A DNA stretch of 64,000 nucleotides, from positions 1,488,001 to 1,552,000 of the forward strand of contig NZ_JACHDN010000001.1 of the NCBI RefSeq assembly GCF_014201095.1, read 5' to 3'. Under the pieces are notes generated by a model. The model was not told where the DNA came from. It did no database searches and worked only from the letters and a program-made list of their open reading frames with translations. The position numbers and the translations under genes are program-made. This document shows, one piece after another, positions 51,966-59,939 of this stretch. The stretch comes from Cellulomonas hominis (GTDB lineage Bacteria; Actinomycetota; Actinomycetes; Actinomycetales; Cellulomonadaceae). How positions within the stretch are numbered: the first letter of the stretch is position 1; each line of letters begins with the position of its first letter.

Positions 51966-52754
51966 CTACCCGAGCGGGTAGCGGCGGCGGAGCAGCAGGC
52001 GCTGGGCGAACGTCCACCAGACCGTGACGAGCAGGTACAGGCCCGCCGCCAACGGGACGAAGCAGGCGACCACGGCCGTCATGAACTGCAGCGCGCCGAG
52101 CGCCCGCTGCATCCCGGCGCCGGCCAGCGGGTTCGGCGGGGCGCCCGCCGCGACCGCCGCGCCCGCCGCCGCGGGAACCGGCACCGCCAGCGCGCCGCCG
52201 GGACGCGCCGCCCGCCGGCTCAGCTCCCCGACCGCGGCGATCGCCGCGACCAGCACCCCGAACACGAGCAGCACCGCGACCGACGCGCCCCCGCCGGTGA
52301 CCGTGGCCGCGAGGCTCGTCCCGAGCGGCACCCCGGCCAGCGTCCGGCCGAGCAGCGCGTTCCCGTGCCCGGCGATCTGCGCGTGGACGAACACCGCGTA
52401 GATGACCCCCACGACCGGGGCCTGCACCAGCATCGGCAGGCAGCCCGCGAACGGCGTGGTGCCCTCGTCGGCGTAGAGCTGCATGGTCGCGGCCTGCAGC
52501 TTCTCGGGCTGGTTCCGGTGCCGGCGCTGGAGCTCGGCCAGCCGCGGCGCGAGGCGCGCCCGCGTGCGCTCGGCCTTGGCCTGGGAGACGCCGACGGGGA
52601 TCAGGGCGGCGCGGACGAGCAGGGTCACGAGCACGACGGCGGCCGCCGCGGCAGCGCCGCCCGCGAGGGGTTCGAGCAGGTGGGTCAGGCCCATCAGGGC
52701 GCGGTAGGCCGCGTCGAGCACGGCGGCGACAGGGGGCAGGGAGAGCAGGTCCAT
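51966..52754 (-). CDS. YidC/Oxa1-family membrane protein insertase (paralogue)
   Basis: A 262-residue YidC-type protein with five hydrophobic segments. Oxa1-family features include LVRAALIPVGVSQAKAERTR with the conserved Arg of the hydrophilic groove, the cytoplasmic hairpin LAPRLAELQRRHRNQPEKLQ, and TPFAGCLPMLVQAPVVGVIYAVF. It is shorter than the main housekeeping YidC and lies outside the usual rpmH-rnpA-yidC-jag cluster, so it is likely a second, accessory copy. ATG 52754 starts just before the first helix. The divergent-side neighbour DUF6412 is probably co-expressed. Confidence 0.9.
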   Translation of the reverse strand: MDLLSLPPVAAVLDAAYRALMGLTHLLEPLAGGAAAAAAVVLVTLLVRAALIPVGVSQAKAERTRARLAPRLAELQRRHRNQPEKLQAATMQLYADEGTTPFAGCLPMLVQAPVVGVIYAVFVHAQIAGHGNALLGRTLAGVPLGTSLAATVTGGGASVAVLLVFGVLVAAIAAVGELSRRAARPGGALAVPVPAAAGAAVAAGAPPNPLAGAGMQRALGALQFMTAVVACFVPLAAGLYLLVTVWWTFAQRLLLRRRYPLG

Positions 52755-52955
52755 GGTGGGGTCCTCGGTCGGAGCGGGCGGGTACGCATCCGCCGACCAC
52801 CCCGCACGCCATCCCGCCACCACCTGCGCCGAGACGGGGCCTGGCGGCCGGGACAGGGCGTCGTGAAGCCCTGTCCCGCGCGGACGGTCCTCCCTCGGCG
52901 CGCCGGGCGGGGCACGGGTGCGCGCCGTGCGCCGGGGCGCACGCGTGCGGGGTGG

Positions 52956-53252
52956 TCAGCCGAGGGCCAGGCCCGGTGCCCGGGGCCGGGGTCGCCCGGG
53001 GGCGTCGGGATCGCTCTGCGCCACGAACGGACCGGCGTCCGCGGCCGCGCGCACGTGCCGCCCCGGCAGCGCCGCGACGTCGAGGACGAGCGTCCGCATG
53101 CCGCGGGCGAGCAGCGCGGCGGCGACCGCGACGGCCAGCGTCGTGGCGCCGACGAGGACCAGGGCGCTGGTCGGGGTGCTCGCGCCGACGAGCAGGGCGA
53201 CCGACACCACGGCGTCGCGCAGCAGCGCGAGCACGGGCAGGACGTCACCCAC
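52956..53252 (-). CDS. DUF6412-like small membrane protein
   Basis: A 98-residue protein with two hydrophobic segments (about 3-22 and 25-48) followed by a polar tail rich in Pro/Arg (DAGPFVAQSDPDAPGRPRPR). From memory it fits DUF6412, often next to an accessory yidC in Cellulomonas-like genomes; function unknown. The GTG at 53252 has GGAGG 5 bases upstream. It lies 201 bases upstream of the yidC-like gene on the same strand and is divergent from marR; the gap to yidC holds no other gene I can see. Confidence 0.7.
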   Translation of the reverse strand: MGDVLPVLALLRDAVVSVALLVGASTPTSALVLVGATTLAVAVAAALLARGMRTLVLDVAALPGRHVRAAADAGPFVAQSDPDAPGRPRPRAPGLALG

Positions 53253-53316
53253 GGCGGCCTCCCCTCGGTGTCCGACGACTGCGACCAGCCTAGGGACCTC
53301 CGCAACAGTTCGAGGG

Positions 53317-53345
53317 TTGACGGTTAGAGTTCTAACTCTTAGAGT
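53317..53345 (+). promoter_or_regulatory. leaderless marR promoter with operator in the spacer
   Basis: TTGACG (53317-53322), exactly 17 bases, then TAGAGT (53340-53345) form a strong promoter. The ATG of marR begins at 53353, 7 bases after the -10, so the mRNA should be leaderless. Within the spacer is the perfect palindrome AGAGTT-CT-AACTCT (53326-53339), with a further AGAGTT half-site at 53341-53346, ideally placed for MarR autorepression. Confidence 0.85.
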
Positions 53346-53352
53346 TCGAGGC

Positions 53353-53793
53353 ATGCAGCAGCCCGAGCTCACCACCACCCTGGACCAGGTCCGCTGGATC
53401 GCCTGGGAGCAGCGCAGGGCCGGCGAGGACTGGGTCCGCTCGCGCGGGCTCACCCACGAGCAGGCCTTCGTGCTCGGGTACCTCGCGCAGAGCCCCGGAG
53501 CGCGACAGCGCGACATCGCCGCGGTCACCCGGACCAGCGCGGCGAGCGTCTCGAGCCTCCTCAAAGGGCTCGAGGCCCGGGACCTCGTCGAGCGGCGCAC
53601 CGACCCGGGCGACGAGCGCAGCAAGCGGGTCCACGCCACCCCGGCGGGGGCCGAGCTCGTCGCCGGGTTCGACGCCGCGATGGCCGCTGCCGACGAGGTC
53701 ATCCTGGCCCCGCTCGACGCCGACGAGCGCGAGACCCTGCTCGCCCTGCTCTCCAAGGTCACGGCCGCGCTGCCCCGCCCCACGCGGGACTGA
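53353..53793 (+). CDS. MarR-family transcriptional regulator
   Basis: A 146-residue MarR protein: a helical dimer region, then winged helix with GARQRDIAAVTRTSAASVSS (recognition helix) and the wing RRTDPGDERSKRVHATPAG, which has the conserved D-x-R-S/D-x-R signature. It most likely represses its own promoter and, with the next gene, a MATE efflux pump; typical ligands are aromatic or drug-like compounds (family knowledge). The message is probably leaderless. Confidence 0.93.
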   Translation: MQQPELTTTLDQVRWIAWEQRRAGEDWVRSRGLTHEQAFVLGYLAQSPGARQRDIAAVTRTSAASVSSLLKGLEARDLVERRTDPGDERSKRVHATPAGAELVAGFDAAMAAADEVILAPLDADERETLLALLSKVTAALPRPTRD

Positions 53794-53902
53794 CGCCCCG
53801 GACCCTCCCCACCGCGCGGCCGGTCCGTGCGGCGGCACCCCCTGCCCGAGCACCCACGCGGCCTCCGCCGCGCGCTTCGCCCTGCCCTGGAACGGAGCAG
53901 CC

Positions 53903-55339
53903 ATGTCCACCACGACCACCCCGCCCGCCGACGCCGTCGGCACCGACCGCTGGTACCTGTCCTCCGCGCCTGTCGTCAGCGCCCTCGTGCACCTGTGCGT
54001 GCCGATGGCCGCCGCGATGATCGTCGGCGCCGTCTACAACGTCGTCAACGCCGGCTTCATCGGCTCGCTGCACGACGACGCCCTGCTCGCCGCCGTGACC
54101 CTCGCGTCACCCGTGCTCGCCCTGGTGATGGCGGTCGGCAACGTGTTCGGCGTCGGCGGCGGCGCCCTCGTCTCGCGGCTGCTCGGAGCGGCGGAGCGCG
54201 ACCCGGGCCGGGCGGACGGGATCCGCCGGGTCTCCGCGTTCGCGCTCTGGGGCGCCGTCGGCGTCGGCGCCCTCGTCGGAGGCACCGGCCTCGCGCTGCT
54301 CCGGCCGCTCGTCGGGCTGCTCGGTGCGGACGCCGCGGCACGGCCCGCGACCACCACGTTCGTCGCCGTCCTGCTGGGGTTCCTGCCCGTGCTCGCCGCG
54401 GCGGTCTGCCTCGAGCAGCTCGTGCGCGCCGAGGGGGCCGCGCGGCAGGTCATGGTCGGGCTCATCGGGTCGACCGTCGCGAACGTGCTGCTGGACGTCC
54501 TGTTCATCCTCGTGCTGCGCTGGGGGGTCGCCGGCGCCGCGCTCGCGGTGGGCCTCGCCAACCTCGTCACCGTCGGGTACTTCGCCACGTGGCTGACGCG
54601 GCACAGCGCGCAGATGAGCCTCGCGCCGCGCTGGTTCACGCTGGCACCCGCGGTCGTGCGTCCCGTCCTCGGCGTCGGGGTGGGCACGCTGCTGCAGTCC
54701 GCCTTCCTCGTCGTCACCGCGCTCGTGCTCAACAACCTCGCGGCCGCGTACGGCGACGGCCCGCTCGCCGCGATGGGCGTGGCGGTCCGGATCGCGCAGG
54801 TGCCGGAGTTCCTGGTGATGGGGGTGACGCTCGGGGTCCTGCCGCTGCTCGCCTACGCCTACGGCAAGGGCGACCGCGCCCGGCTCACGGCCGCGCTGCG
54901 GACCTCGGGCATCGCCGTCGGCGGGGTGGCGGTGCTGTTCTCCGTGGTCGTGCTCGTCCTGCGCGACCAGGTGCTCGCCGTCTTCCTCACCGACCGCGCC
55001 GTGCTCGCGGTCGGCGTCACGATCCTCGCGGCGCAGCTCACCGCGATGATCGCGAACGGCTTCACCGGCCTGCTCACCTCGCTGTTCCAGGCGACCGGCC
55101 GTGCCCTCGCCGCGACGATCATGTCCCTCACGCAGGGGGTGCTGTTCGTGCCGGTCGTCCTCCTGGCGAACCGCTGGTTCGGGCTGCCGGGCATCATCTG
55201 GGCCCTCACGGCGACCGAGGTCGCGGTGCTCGCGGCGGGCGCGGTGCTGTGGCTCGCGAACCGGCGCGCGATCGACCGCGGGCTCGACGGGGGCAGCCCG
55301 GAGCGGGCCGAGCAGGCGCTCGCCGCCGCCGAGGCCTGA
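53903..55339 (+). CDS. MATE family efflux transporter
   Basis: A 478-residue multidrug and toxic-compound extrusion protein with 12 helices in two MatE domains (about 20-180 and 245-405). Characteristic segments are VNAGFIGSLHDDALLAAVTL, GNVFGVGGGALVSRLLGA and the second-half NNLAAAYGDGPLAAMGVAVR. It exports cationic or drug-like molecules using a Na+ or H+ gradient. GGAG lies 5 bases before the ATG. It follows marR by 109 bases on the same strand, so it is the probable target of that repressor. Confidence 0.93.
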   Translation: MSTTTTPPADAVGTDRWYLSSAPVVSALVHLCVPMAAAMIVGAVYNVVNAGFIGSLHDDALLAAVTLASPVLALVMAVGNVFGVGGGALVSRLLGAAERDPGRADGIRRVSAFALWGAVGVGALVGGTGLALLRPLVGLLGADAAARPATTTFVAVLLGFLPVLAAAVCLEQLVRAEGAARQVMVGLIGSTVANVLLDVLFILVLRWGVAGAALAVGLANLVTVGYFATWLTRHSAQMSLAPRWFTLAPAVVRPVLGVGVGTLLQSAFLVVTALVLNNLAAAYGDGPLAAMGVAVRIAQVPEFLVMGVTLGVLPLLAYAYGKGDRARLTAALRTSGIAVGGVAVLFSVVVLVLRDQVLAVFLTDRAVLAVGVTILAAQLTAMIANGFTGLLTSLFQATGRALAATIMSLTQGVLFVPVVLLANRWFGLPGIIWALTATEVAVLAAGAVLWLANRRAIDRGLDGGSPERAEQALAAAEA

Positions 55340-55423
55340 GCGCCCGCGTGCCCGGGGCCCGTCACGGGGGACCCCGGGCACGCTCCGCGCCGCGTCCGGC
55401 GCGGGTCCTCGGCGCGCCGTGCG

Positions 55424-56521
55424 TCAGCGCGGCTCGCGCAGCGGAGCCGGCGGCAGCGGCTCGCGGACGCCGCCGGGGGCGTCCTGGTACCAGAACGCCG
55501 TCGTGCAGACGTCGTCCGCGCGCTCGAACAGGTACCCGCCCCGGTCGCCGATCTGCTGCAGGGTGACGCGCAGGCCGGTGGCGAACCGGATGGGGTCGGG
55601 CAGGTGCCAGCGGTACATCCCGTGGCTCGGCGGCATCGTCGTGTCGTACGGGGAGATCGCCGTGGCGTCCTCGACGATCCGCTGGTGGTAGCCGAGGTAC
55701 GCGGTGCTGAACGGCTGCGACCGCGGCACCGGGACGGCCCCGAGGTGGTCCTGGAACGCCCACGCGCCGCCGACGTAGTCCTCCACGCCGGTGCCGCAGA
55801 TCGTCGGCAGGTCCCCGTCGTCGTCGATGAAGAACTTCATCTCGCCCTCGCCCCACCAGTACCGCTCCAGGGCGGTGACCCCGATGTAGGTCCCGACGTA
55901 CGCGCCGCGGCCGGCGACGCCGTCGAGGACGACGTGGTCCGTGCCGCGCGGGGCGGCCGGGTCCGACCGCCGCCAGGTGGCGTGCAGGTAGCCGACGTCG
56001 TCGCCCAGGTCGTCGTCCAGCGAGTAGGACACCTGGTAGAAGACGTACGGGATGTCCCCGCCGTGCTCGTTGACGAGCTCGATGCGCGCCCGGCGCCGGA
56101 ACGGCATCGGCAGGTAGCAGTTGAACCCGCCGTTCGGCGCGACGACCACGGCCTCCGACGTCAGGACCGACGCCTCGCCGAAGCCGCTGCAGAAGAAGTC
56201 CCCGAACGGCACCTCGACGGCCGGCTCCGCCGCGTCGTCCCACGTCATGCGGAGCACGAGGTCGCGGAGCACGTACGGCCCGGCCTCGGTCTGCCGCGGC
56301 AGGGTGAACCAGATGTGCCGGATGACGCCCGGGCCCTCGACGTCCGCGATCGTCACCGTCTCCCCCGCCGGCACCGGCACGCACGGCCGGCCCTTGCGCC
56401 CCGGGCCCAGCCGGGACGCCTCGGTCCCGCCGGCGCCCGCGGCACCGGTGGGGTTCTCGGCGCTCACGGACCGGGTGCGGGTCCCGTCGAGGACGGCGTA
56501 GGCGGGCATGGCGATCGGCAC
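55424..56521 (-). CDS. GH172 (DUF2961) family glycoside hydrolase
   Basis: A 365-residue protein of the DUF2961 family, now GH172, whose members include alpha-D-fructofuranosidases, difructose dianhydride enzymes and D-arabinan-degrading arabinofuranosidases. Diagnostic segments are IRHIWFTLP, EVPFGDFFCSGFGEA, NCYLPMPFRRRARIEL, the acidic FFIDDDGDLPTICGTGVEDYVGGAW and PFSTAYLGYHQRI. No signal peptide, so it probably acts inside the cell. It is the last gene after a complete CUT1 transporter. GTG 56521 has AGGAG 7 bases upstream. The true substrate may be a fructan-like or furanoside sugar (inference). Confidence 0.92.
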   Translation of the reverse strand: MPIAMPAYAVLDGTRTRSVSAENPTGAAGAGGTEASRLGPGRKGRPCVPVPAGETVTIADVEGPGVIRHIWFTLPRQTEAGPYVLRDLVLRMTWDDAAEPAVEVPFGDFFCSGFGEASVLTSEAVVVAPNGGFNCYLPMPFRRRARIELVNEHGGDIPYVFYQVSYSLDDDLGDDVGYLHATWRRSDPAAPRGTDHVVLDGVAGRGAYVGTYIGVTALERYWWGEGEMKFFIDDDGDLPTICGTGVEDYVGGAWAFQDHLGAVPVPRSQPFSTAYLGYHQRIVEDATAISPYDTTMPPSHGMYRWHLPDPIRFATGLRVTLQQIGDRGGYLFERADDVCTTAFWYQDAPGGVREPLPPAPLREPR

Positions 56522-56571
56522 GGCGGAGCTCCTGGGGGTCGGGTTCGGGGGACGGAGGGCGGGTCCGGCGG

Positions 56572-57489
56572 TCACTTCACGGCCCCGGCGGTGACGCCGC
56601 GGGTGAGGGTGCGCTGGAACAGGAAGAAGAAGACGAGCGTCGGCAGCAGCGACAGCAGGGACGCGGCGGCGAGCTGGGTGACGTCGAGGGTGTTCTGCCC
56701 CTTGAGGGCGGCCAGCGCGATGGGGATCGTCTGGGACTTCGGCGTGATCAGCATGATCATCGGGATGAAGAACTCGTTCCACGTCCAGACGAAGAAGAAC
56801 ACCAGCAGCACCGACATCGTGGGCCGCATGATCGGCGCGACGATCCGGGTGAGCACGACCCACCGGTTCGCCCCGTCGACGCGGGCGGCCTCGAGCATCT
56901 CGTGCGGGAACGTGCCGAGCACCGAGCCGAGCAGGTAGGTGCCGAACGCCGCCTGCAGCACCACGAAGATGATGACGACGGACCACACCGAGTTCTGCAG
57001 CCCGAGCGCCTGCGCGCCGGAGAACAGCGGGTAGATCAGCGCCTCCTGCGGCAGGATCGTCGCGAGCAGCAGCAGGAACACCACCCAGGTGCGGCCGCGC
57101 ACGCGCCCGACGCCGAGGGCGTAGGCGCTGAGCATCGCGAGGGCCACGCCGAGCACCGCGACGACGCCGGCGATCAGCACGGAGTTCCCGAGGAGCTGCG
57201 GGTAGTCGACGCTGGACAGGTAGCGCTCGAACGCCGTCAGCGACCACTCCTCCGGCAGGGCCAGGGGCCCGCGGCGCGAGTAGTCGGCACCGGTCTTGAA
57301 CGCGTTCGTCACCAGCAGGTAGAAGGGCAGCAGCATCACGACGCCGACCAGCGCGGCGACGAGCAGCACGAGCCAGCGCTGCCCGAGCAGCAGCACGGAG
57401 GCGCGGCGGTCGCGCGAGCGGCGCCGGCGGCCGCGGGCCGGGTCGGGCTCCGGGTGCCGCACGGGGGCGGGGGCGGTCGTCGTCGTCAT
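56572..57489 (-). CDS. carbohydrate ABC permease, MalG type (GH172 cluster)
   Basis: A 305-residue permease with a basic N-terminal tail (RRRRSRDRR), six hydrophobic segments and the EAA loop LEAARVDGANRWVVLTRIVAP. It ends GVTAGAVK, the standard C terminus that also survives in the remnant at 16.6 kb. ATG overlaps the MalF-type stop by ATGA. Works with the neighbouring permease and lipoprotein; no ATPase gene is nearby. Confidence 0.94.
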   Translation of the reverse strand: MTTTTAPAPVRHPEPDPARGRRRRSRDRRASVLLLGQRWLVLLVAALVGVVMLLPFYLLVTNAFKTGADYSRRGPLALPEEWSLTAFERYLSSVDYPQLLGNSVLIAGVVAVLGVALAMLSAYALGVGRVRGRTWVVFLLLLATILPQEALIYPLFSGAQALGLQNSVWSVVIIFVVLQAAFGTYLLGSVLGTFPHEMLEAARVDGANRWVVLTRIVAPIMRPTMSVLLVFFFVWTWNEFFIPMIMLITPKSQTIPIALAALKGQNTLDVTQLAAASLLSLLPTLVFFFLFQRTLTRGVTAGAVK

Positions 57490-58418
57490 CGGTCGGCCTC
57501 CACGGAACGCGCCTGCCAGAAGATGAGGCCGCCGGCGACCAGGCCGATGACCACCGCGAGCACCGTCGCCGAGGCGGCGCCGTAGCCGACCCGGGACAGC
57601 TCGAAGAAGTTCCGGTACGAGAAGAACGACGGCACGTAGGTCGAGCTCTCGGGGCCGCCCTTGGTGAGGATGAGCACGGGGGCGAACAGCTTCATCGCGC
57701 CGATCGTCGCGGTGAGCACGACCACGTAGATGTCGGTGCGGATGTGCGGCACGGTGATCGCACGGAACCGCCGCCACCAGCCGGCGCCGTCGAGCTCGGC
57801 CGCCTCGTACAGCTCGGGGTCGACCCGCTGGAGCGCCGACATGAAGACCACGACCGGGTAGCCGATCTGCAGCCAGACGAGCATGAGCATGATCGACCAC
57901 AGCGCGATCGACGGGTCGCCGAGCCAGTCCGGCAGCGTCGTGACGCCGAGCGACCGGAGCACCGAGTTGAGCGCGCCGTCGCGGGTCTCGAGGATCCAGC
58001 TCCACACGACGCCGGCGACGGCGATCGGCAGGATCTGCGGCAGGTAGTAGCTCGCGCGGAGCACCGACGCCGCGCGGGAGCCGAAGCTCCGGCCGACGTG
58101 GTCGAACAGCAGGGCGGCGAGGACGAGGCCGATGATCGTCGGGACGACCGCCACCGCGCCGATCAGGTAGAGCGTGTTGCCGAACGAGCGCCAGAACACG
58201 TCGTCCTGCATCAGCTCGCGGTAGTTGTCGAGGCCGACCCAGGTCCGCGGCGCCAGCCCGCCCTTCCAGCTGAAGAAGCTGTACCAGAGGTTCATGACGA
58301 ACGGGACGAGGACGACGGCGCCGAACCCGACGCCCATGGGGATCAGGTAGGCCCAGTAGCTGACGGGCCGGCGGGTGCGCACGGGCGACGCCGGGCGCGC
58401 GGGGGTGGTGGCTGTCAT
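57486..58418 (-). CDS. carbohydrate ABC permease, MalF type (GH172 cluster)
   Basis: A 310-residue permease with six hydrophobic segments and the EAA loop YEAAELDGAGWWRRFRAITVP. TKGGPESSTYV is the conserved segment after helix 5. It is encoded between the lipoprotein and MalG-type genes. The 63-base gap upstream contains a long hairpin. Confidence 0.94.
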   Translation of the reverse strand: MTATTPARPASPVRTRRPVSYWAYLIPMGVGFGAVVLVPFVMNLWYSFFSWKGGLAPRTWVGLDNYRELMQDDVFWRSFGNTLYLIGAVAVVPTIIGLVLAALLFDHVGRSFGSRAASVLRASYYLPQILPIAVAGVVWSWILETRDGALNSVLRSLGVTTLPDWLGDPSIALWSIMLMLVWLQIGYPVVVFMSALQRVDPELYEAAELDGAGWWRRFRAITVPHIRTDIYVVVLTATIGAMKLFAPVLILTKGGPESSTYVPSFFSYRNFFELSRVGYGAASATVLAVVIGLVAGGLIFWQARSVEADR

Positions 58419-58443
58419 GGGGTGTGTCTCCCGGGGTGGGGGC

Positions 58444-58475
58444 GGGCCCGGGCCGGGGTCGTCCGGCCCGGGCCC
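58444..58475 (-). other. very stable hairpin between binding-protein and permease genes
   Basis: A perfect 13-bp stem, GGGCCCGGGCCGG (58444-58456) and CCGGCCCGGGCCC (58463-58475), with a 6-base loop. It starts 7 bases past the lipoprotein stop on the minus strand and precedes the MalF-type start by 25 bases, as in the other two ABC operons of the window. Confidence 0.7.
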
Positions 58476-58481
58476 TGCGGC

Positions 58482-59771
58482 TCAGGAGTCCTTGCCGGAG
58501 TCGTAGAAGTCCTGCAGCCCGGCCAGGAAGGACGCGGCGTCGGTGGACCCGTTCGTCATCGCCTGGAGCTCGCTCATCTGGAAGTCGAGCAGGCCCGGCA
58601 CCGGGTAGTCCGGGTAGAACGACAGGGCGTCGGCGGCCTTGATCTGGTCGAACTGCTCGTTGAGCTCGCGCATCTTCGGGTCCTCGATCGCGGCGGTGTC
58701 GCCGGCGACCGGGATGCCGCCCTCCGAGGCGATCGCGTTCTGGACCTCGGGCGACAGGGTCGTGGCGATCCAGTCGTAGGCGAGCTCCTTGTTCGCCGAG
58801 TTCGCCGGGACGCTCCACAGGTGGCCGGACGCGCCGGCGTTCAGCGACGACTCCGGGAACGCGAAGGTGCCCCACGCGAAGTCCGCCTCCTCGGCGACCC
58901 GGCTGAACGACCACGTGCCCTGCGCCATGAACGGGAACTCCCCGGCGATGAACGCGCGCTCCATCTCGTCGGCCTTGATGCCGGCGAGCTGGGAGCCGAG
59001 GTAGCCCTTCTCGATCCAGTCCTGGAGCTGCGTGGTGCCGGCCTCGAACGCACCGGACGTCACGTCGGGCTCGCCCTGCAGGAAGATGAAGTCGTCGACC
59101 TCCTGGCGGTCCGCCTGCGCGGAGATGAGCTGCCACCAGGTCTGGAGCACCGCGTGCTCCCCGGCGTTGCTGGACACCGGGGTGATGCCGTCCGCGAGGA
59201 ACGCGTCGAACATCTCCTCGAGCTCGGCCATCGTCGCCGGCGGGGCGTCGTAGCCGTGCTCGGCGAGCATGTCGGCGTTGTAGAAGAACGTGAAGAACGA
59301 CGCCACGTTCGGCACGCCGTACCAGTCGCCGGAGCCCGCGTGGCCGTTCTCGTCGTACTTCGCGAGCGCGGCGACCGAGCCGGTGATGTCCTCGTCCCAG
59401 CCGTTCTCCTCGACCACGTCGGTCAGCGGGTCGAGCAGCCCCTGCGCGGCGAGCTGGCCGCCGTCGGCGTTGCCGGTGTTGACCAGCATCACGTCCGGGA
59501 CGTCGTCGCCGGTCAGCAGGATCTTCGCGTTGGACCGGATCGAGTCGAAGCTCGTCGTGGCGAACTCGACGTCGACGTCGGGGTGCGCCTCGCGGAACAT
59601 CTCGAGGGCGACCTGCCAGCCCTTGTACTGCGCGGTGGACGTCGTCTCGTACTGCAGGATCGTGAAGGTCGAGTCGTCGCCGCCCGACCCGCCGCCGCAG
59701 GCGGCGAGCGCCCCGCCCGCCAGGACCGTCACGGCCGCGGTGGCCACCGCCCGGAGCCTCGTTCGCGTCAC
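58482..59771 (-). CDS. sugar-binding lipoprotein (GH172 cluster)
   Basis: A 429-residue family 1 (CUT1) solute-binding lipoprotein. The signal peptide ends in the lipobox LAAC with Cys25, then a Gly-rich linker. Conserved motifs are FREAHPDVDVEF, FFYNADMLAEHGYD and the MAQGTWSFSRVAEE segment typical of oligosaccharide binders. The GTG start has GGAGG 5 bases upstream. It is divergent from its LacI regulator, with GGTAACG palindromes in the gap. Confidence 0.94.
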   Translation of the reverse strand: MTRTRLRAVATAAVTVLAGGALAACGGGSGGDDSTFTILQYETTSTAQYKGWQVALEMFREAHPDVDVEFATTSFDSIRSNAKILLTGDDVPDVMLVNTGNADGGQLAAQGLLDPLTDVVEENGWDEDITGSVAALAKYDENGHAGSGDWYGVPNVASFFTFFYNADMLAEHGYDAPPATMAELEEMFDAFLADGITPVSSNAGEHAVLQTWWQLISAQADRQEVDDFIFLQGEPDVTSGAFEAGTTQLQDWIEKGYLGSQLAGIKADEMERAFIAGEFPFMAQGTWSFSRVAEEADFAWGTFAFPESSLNAGASGHLWSVPANSANKELAYDWIATTLSPEVQNAIASEGGIPVAGDTAAIEDPKMRELNEQFDQIKAADALSFYPDYPVPGLLDFQMSELQAMTNGSTDAASFLAGLQDFYDSGKDS

Positions 59772-59840
59772 AGCTTCCTCCCAAGTCGTCGCTGACTGTG
59801 CTGAGCTGCCGCCGCCCGCCGTGACCCGGACCGCTGCGGT

Positions 59841-59917
59841 GGTAACGCTACCTCCGGGTTCGTGACGCGTCTAGCAGGAAGTTCTCCCGGATTCTGTTGC
59901 GACTTGGTAACGTGACC
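59841..59917. promoter_or_regulatory. GGTAACG-type LacI operators in the divergent gap
   Basis: GGTAACGCTACC (59841-59852) and GGTAACGTGACC (59906-59917) are two near-palindromic 12-mers of LacI type, 65 bases apart centre to centre, in the 168-base gap between the binding-protein gene and the divergent LacI gene. The first lies on the lipoprotein side, the second 23 bases before the LacI start, suggesting control of both genes. Confidence 0.7.
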
Positions 59918-59939
59918 TTTGACCAGCGAGGGAGCAGCG

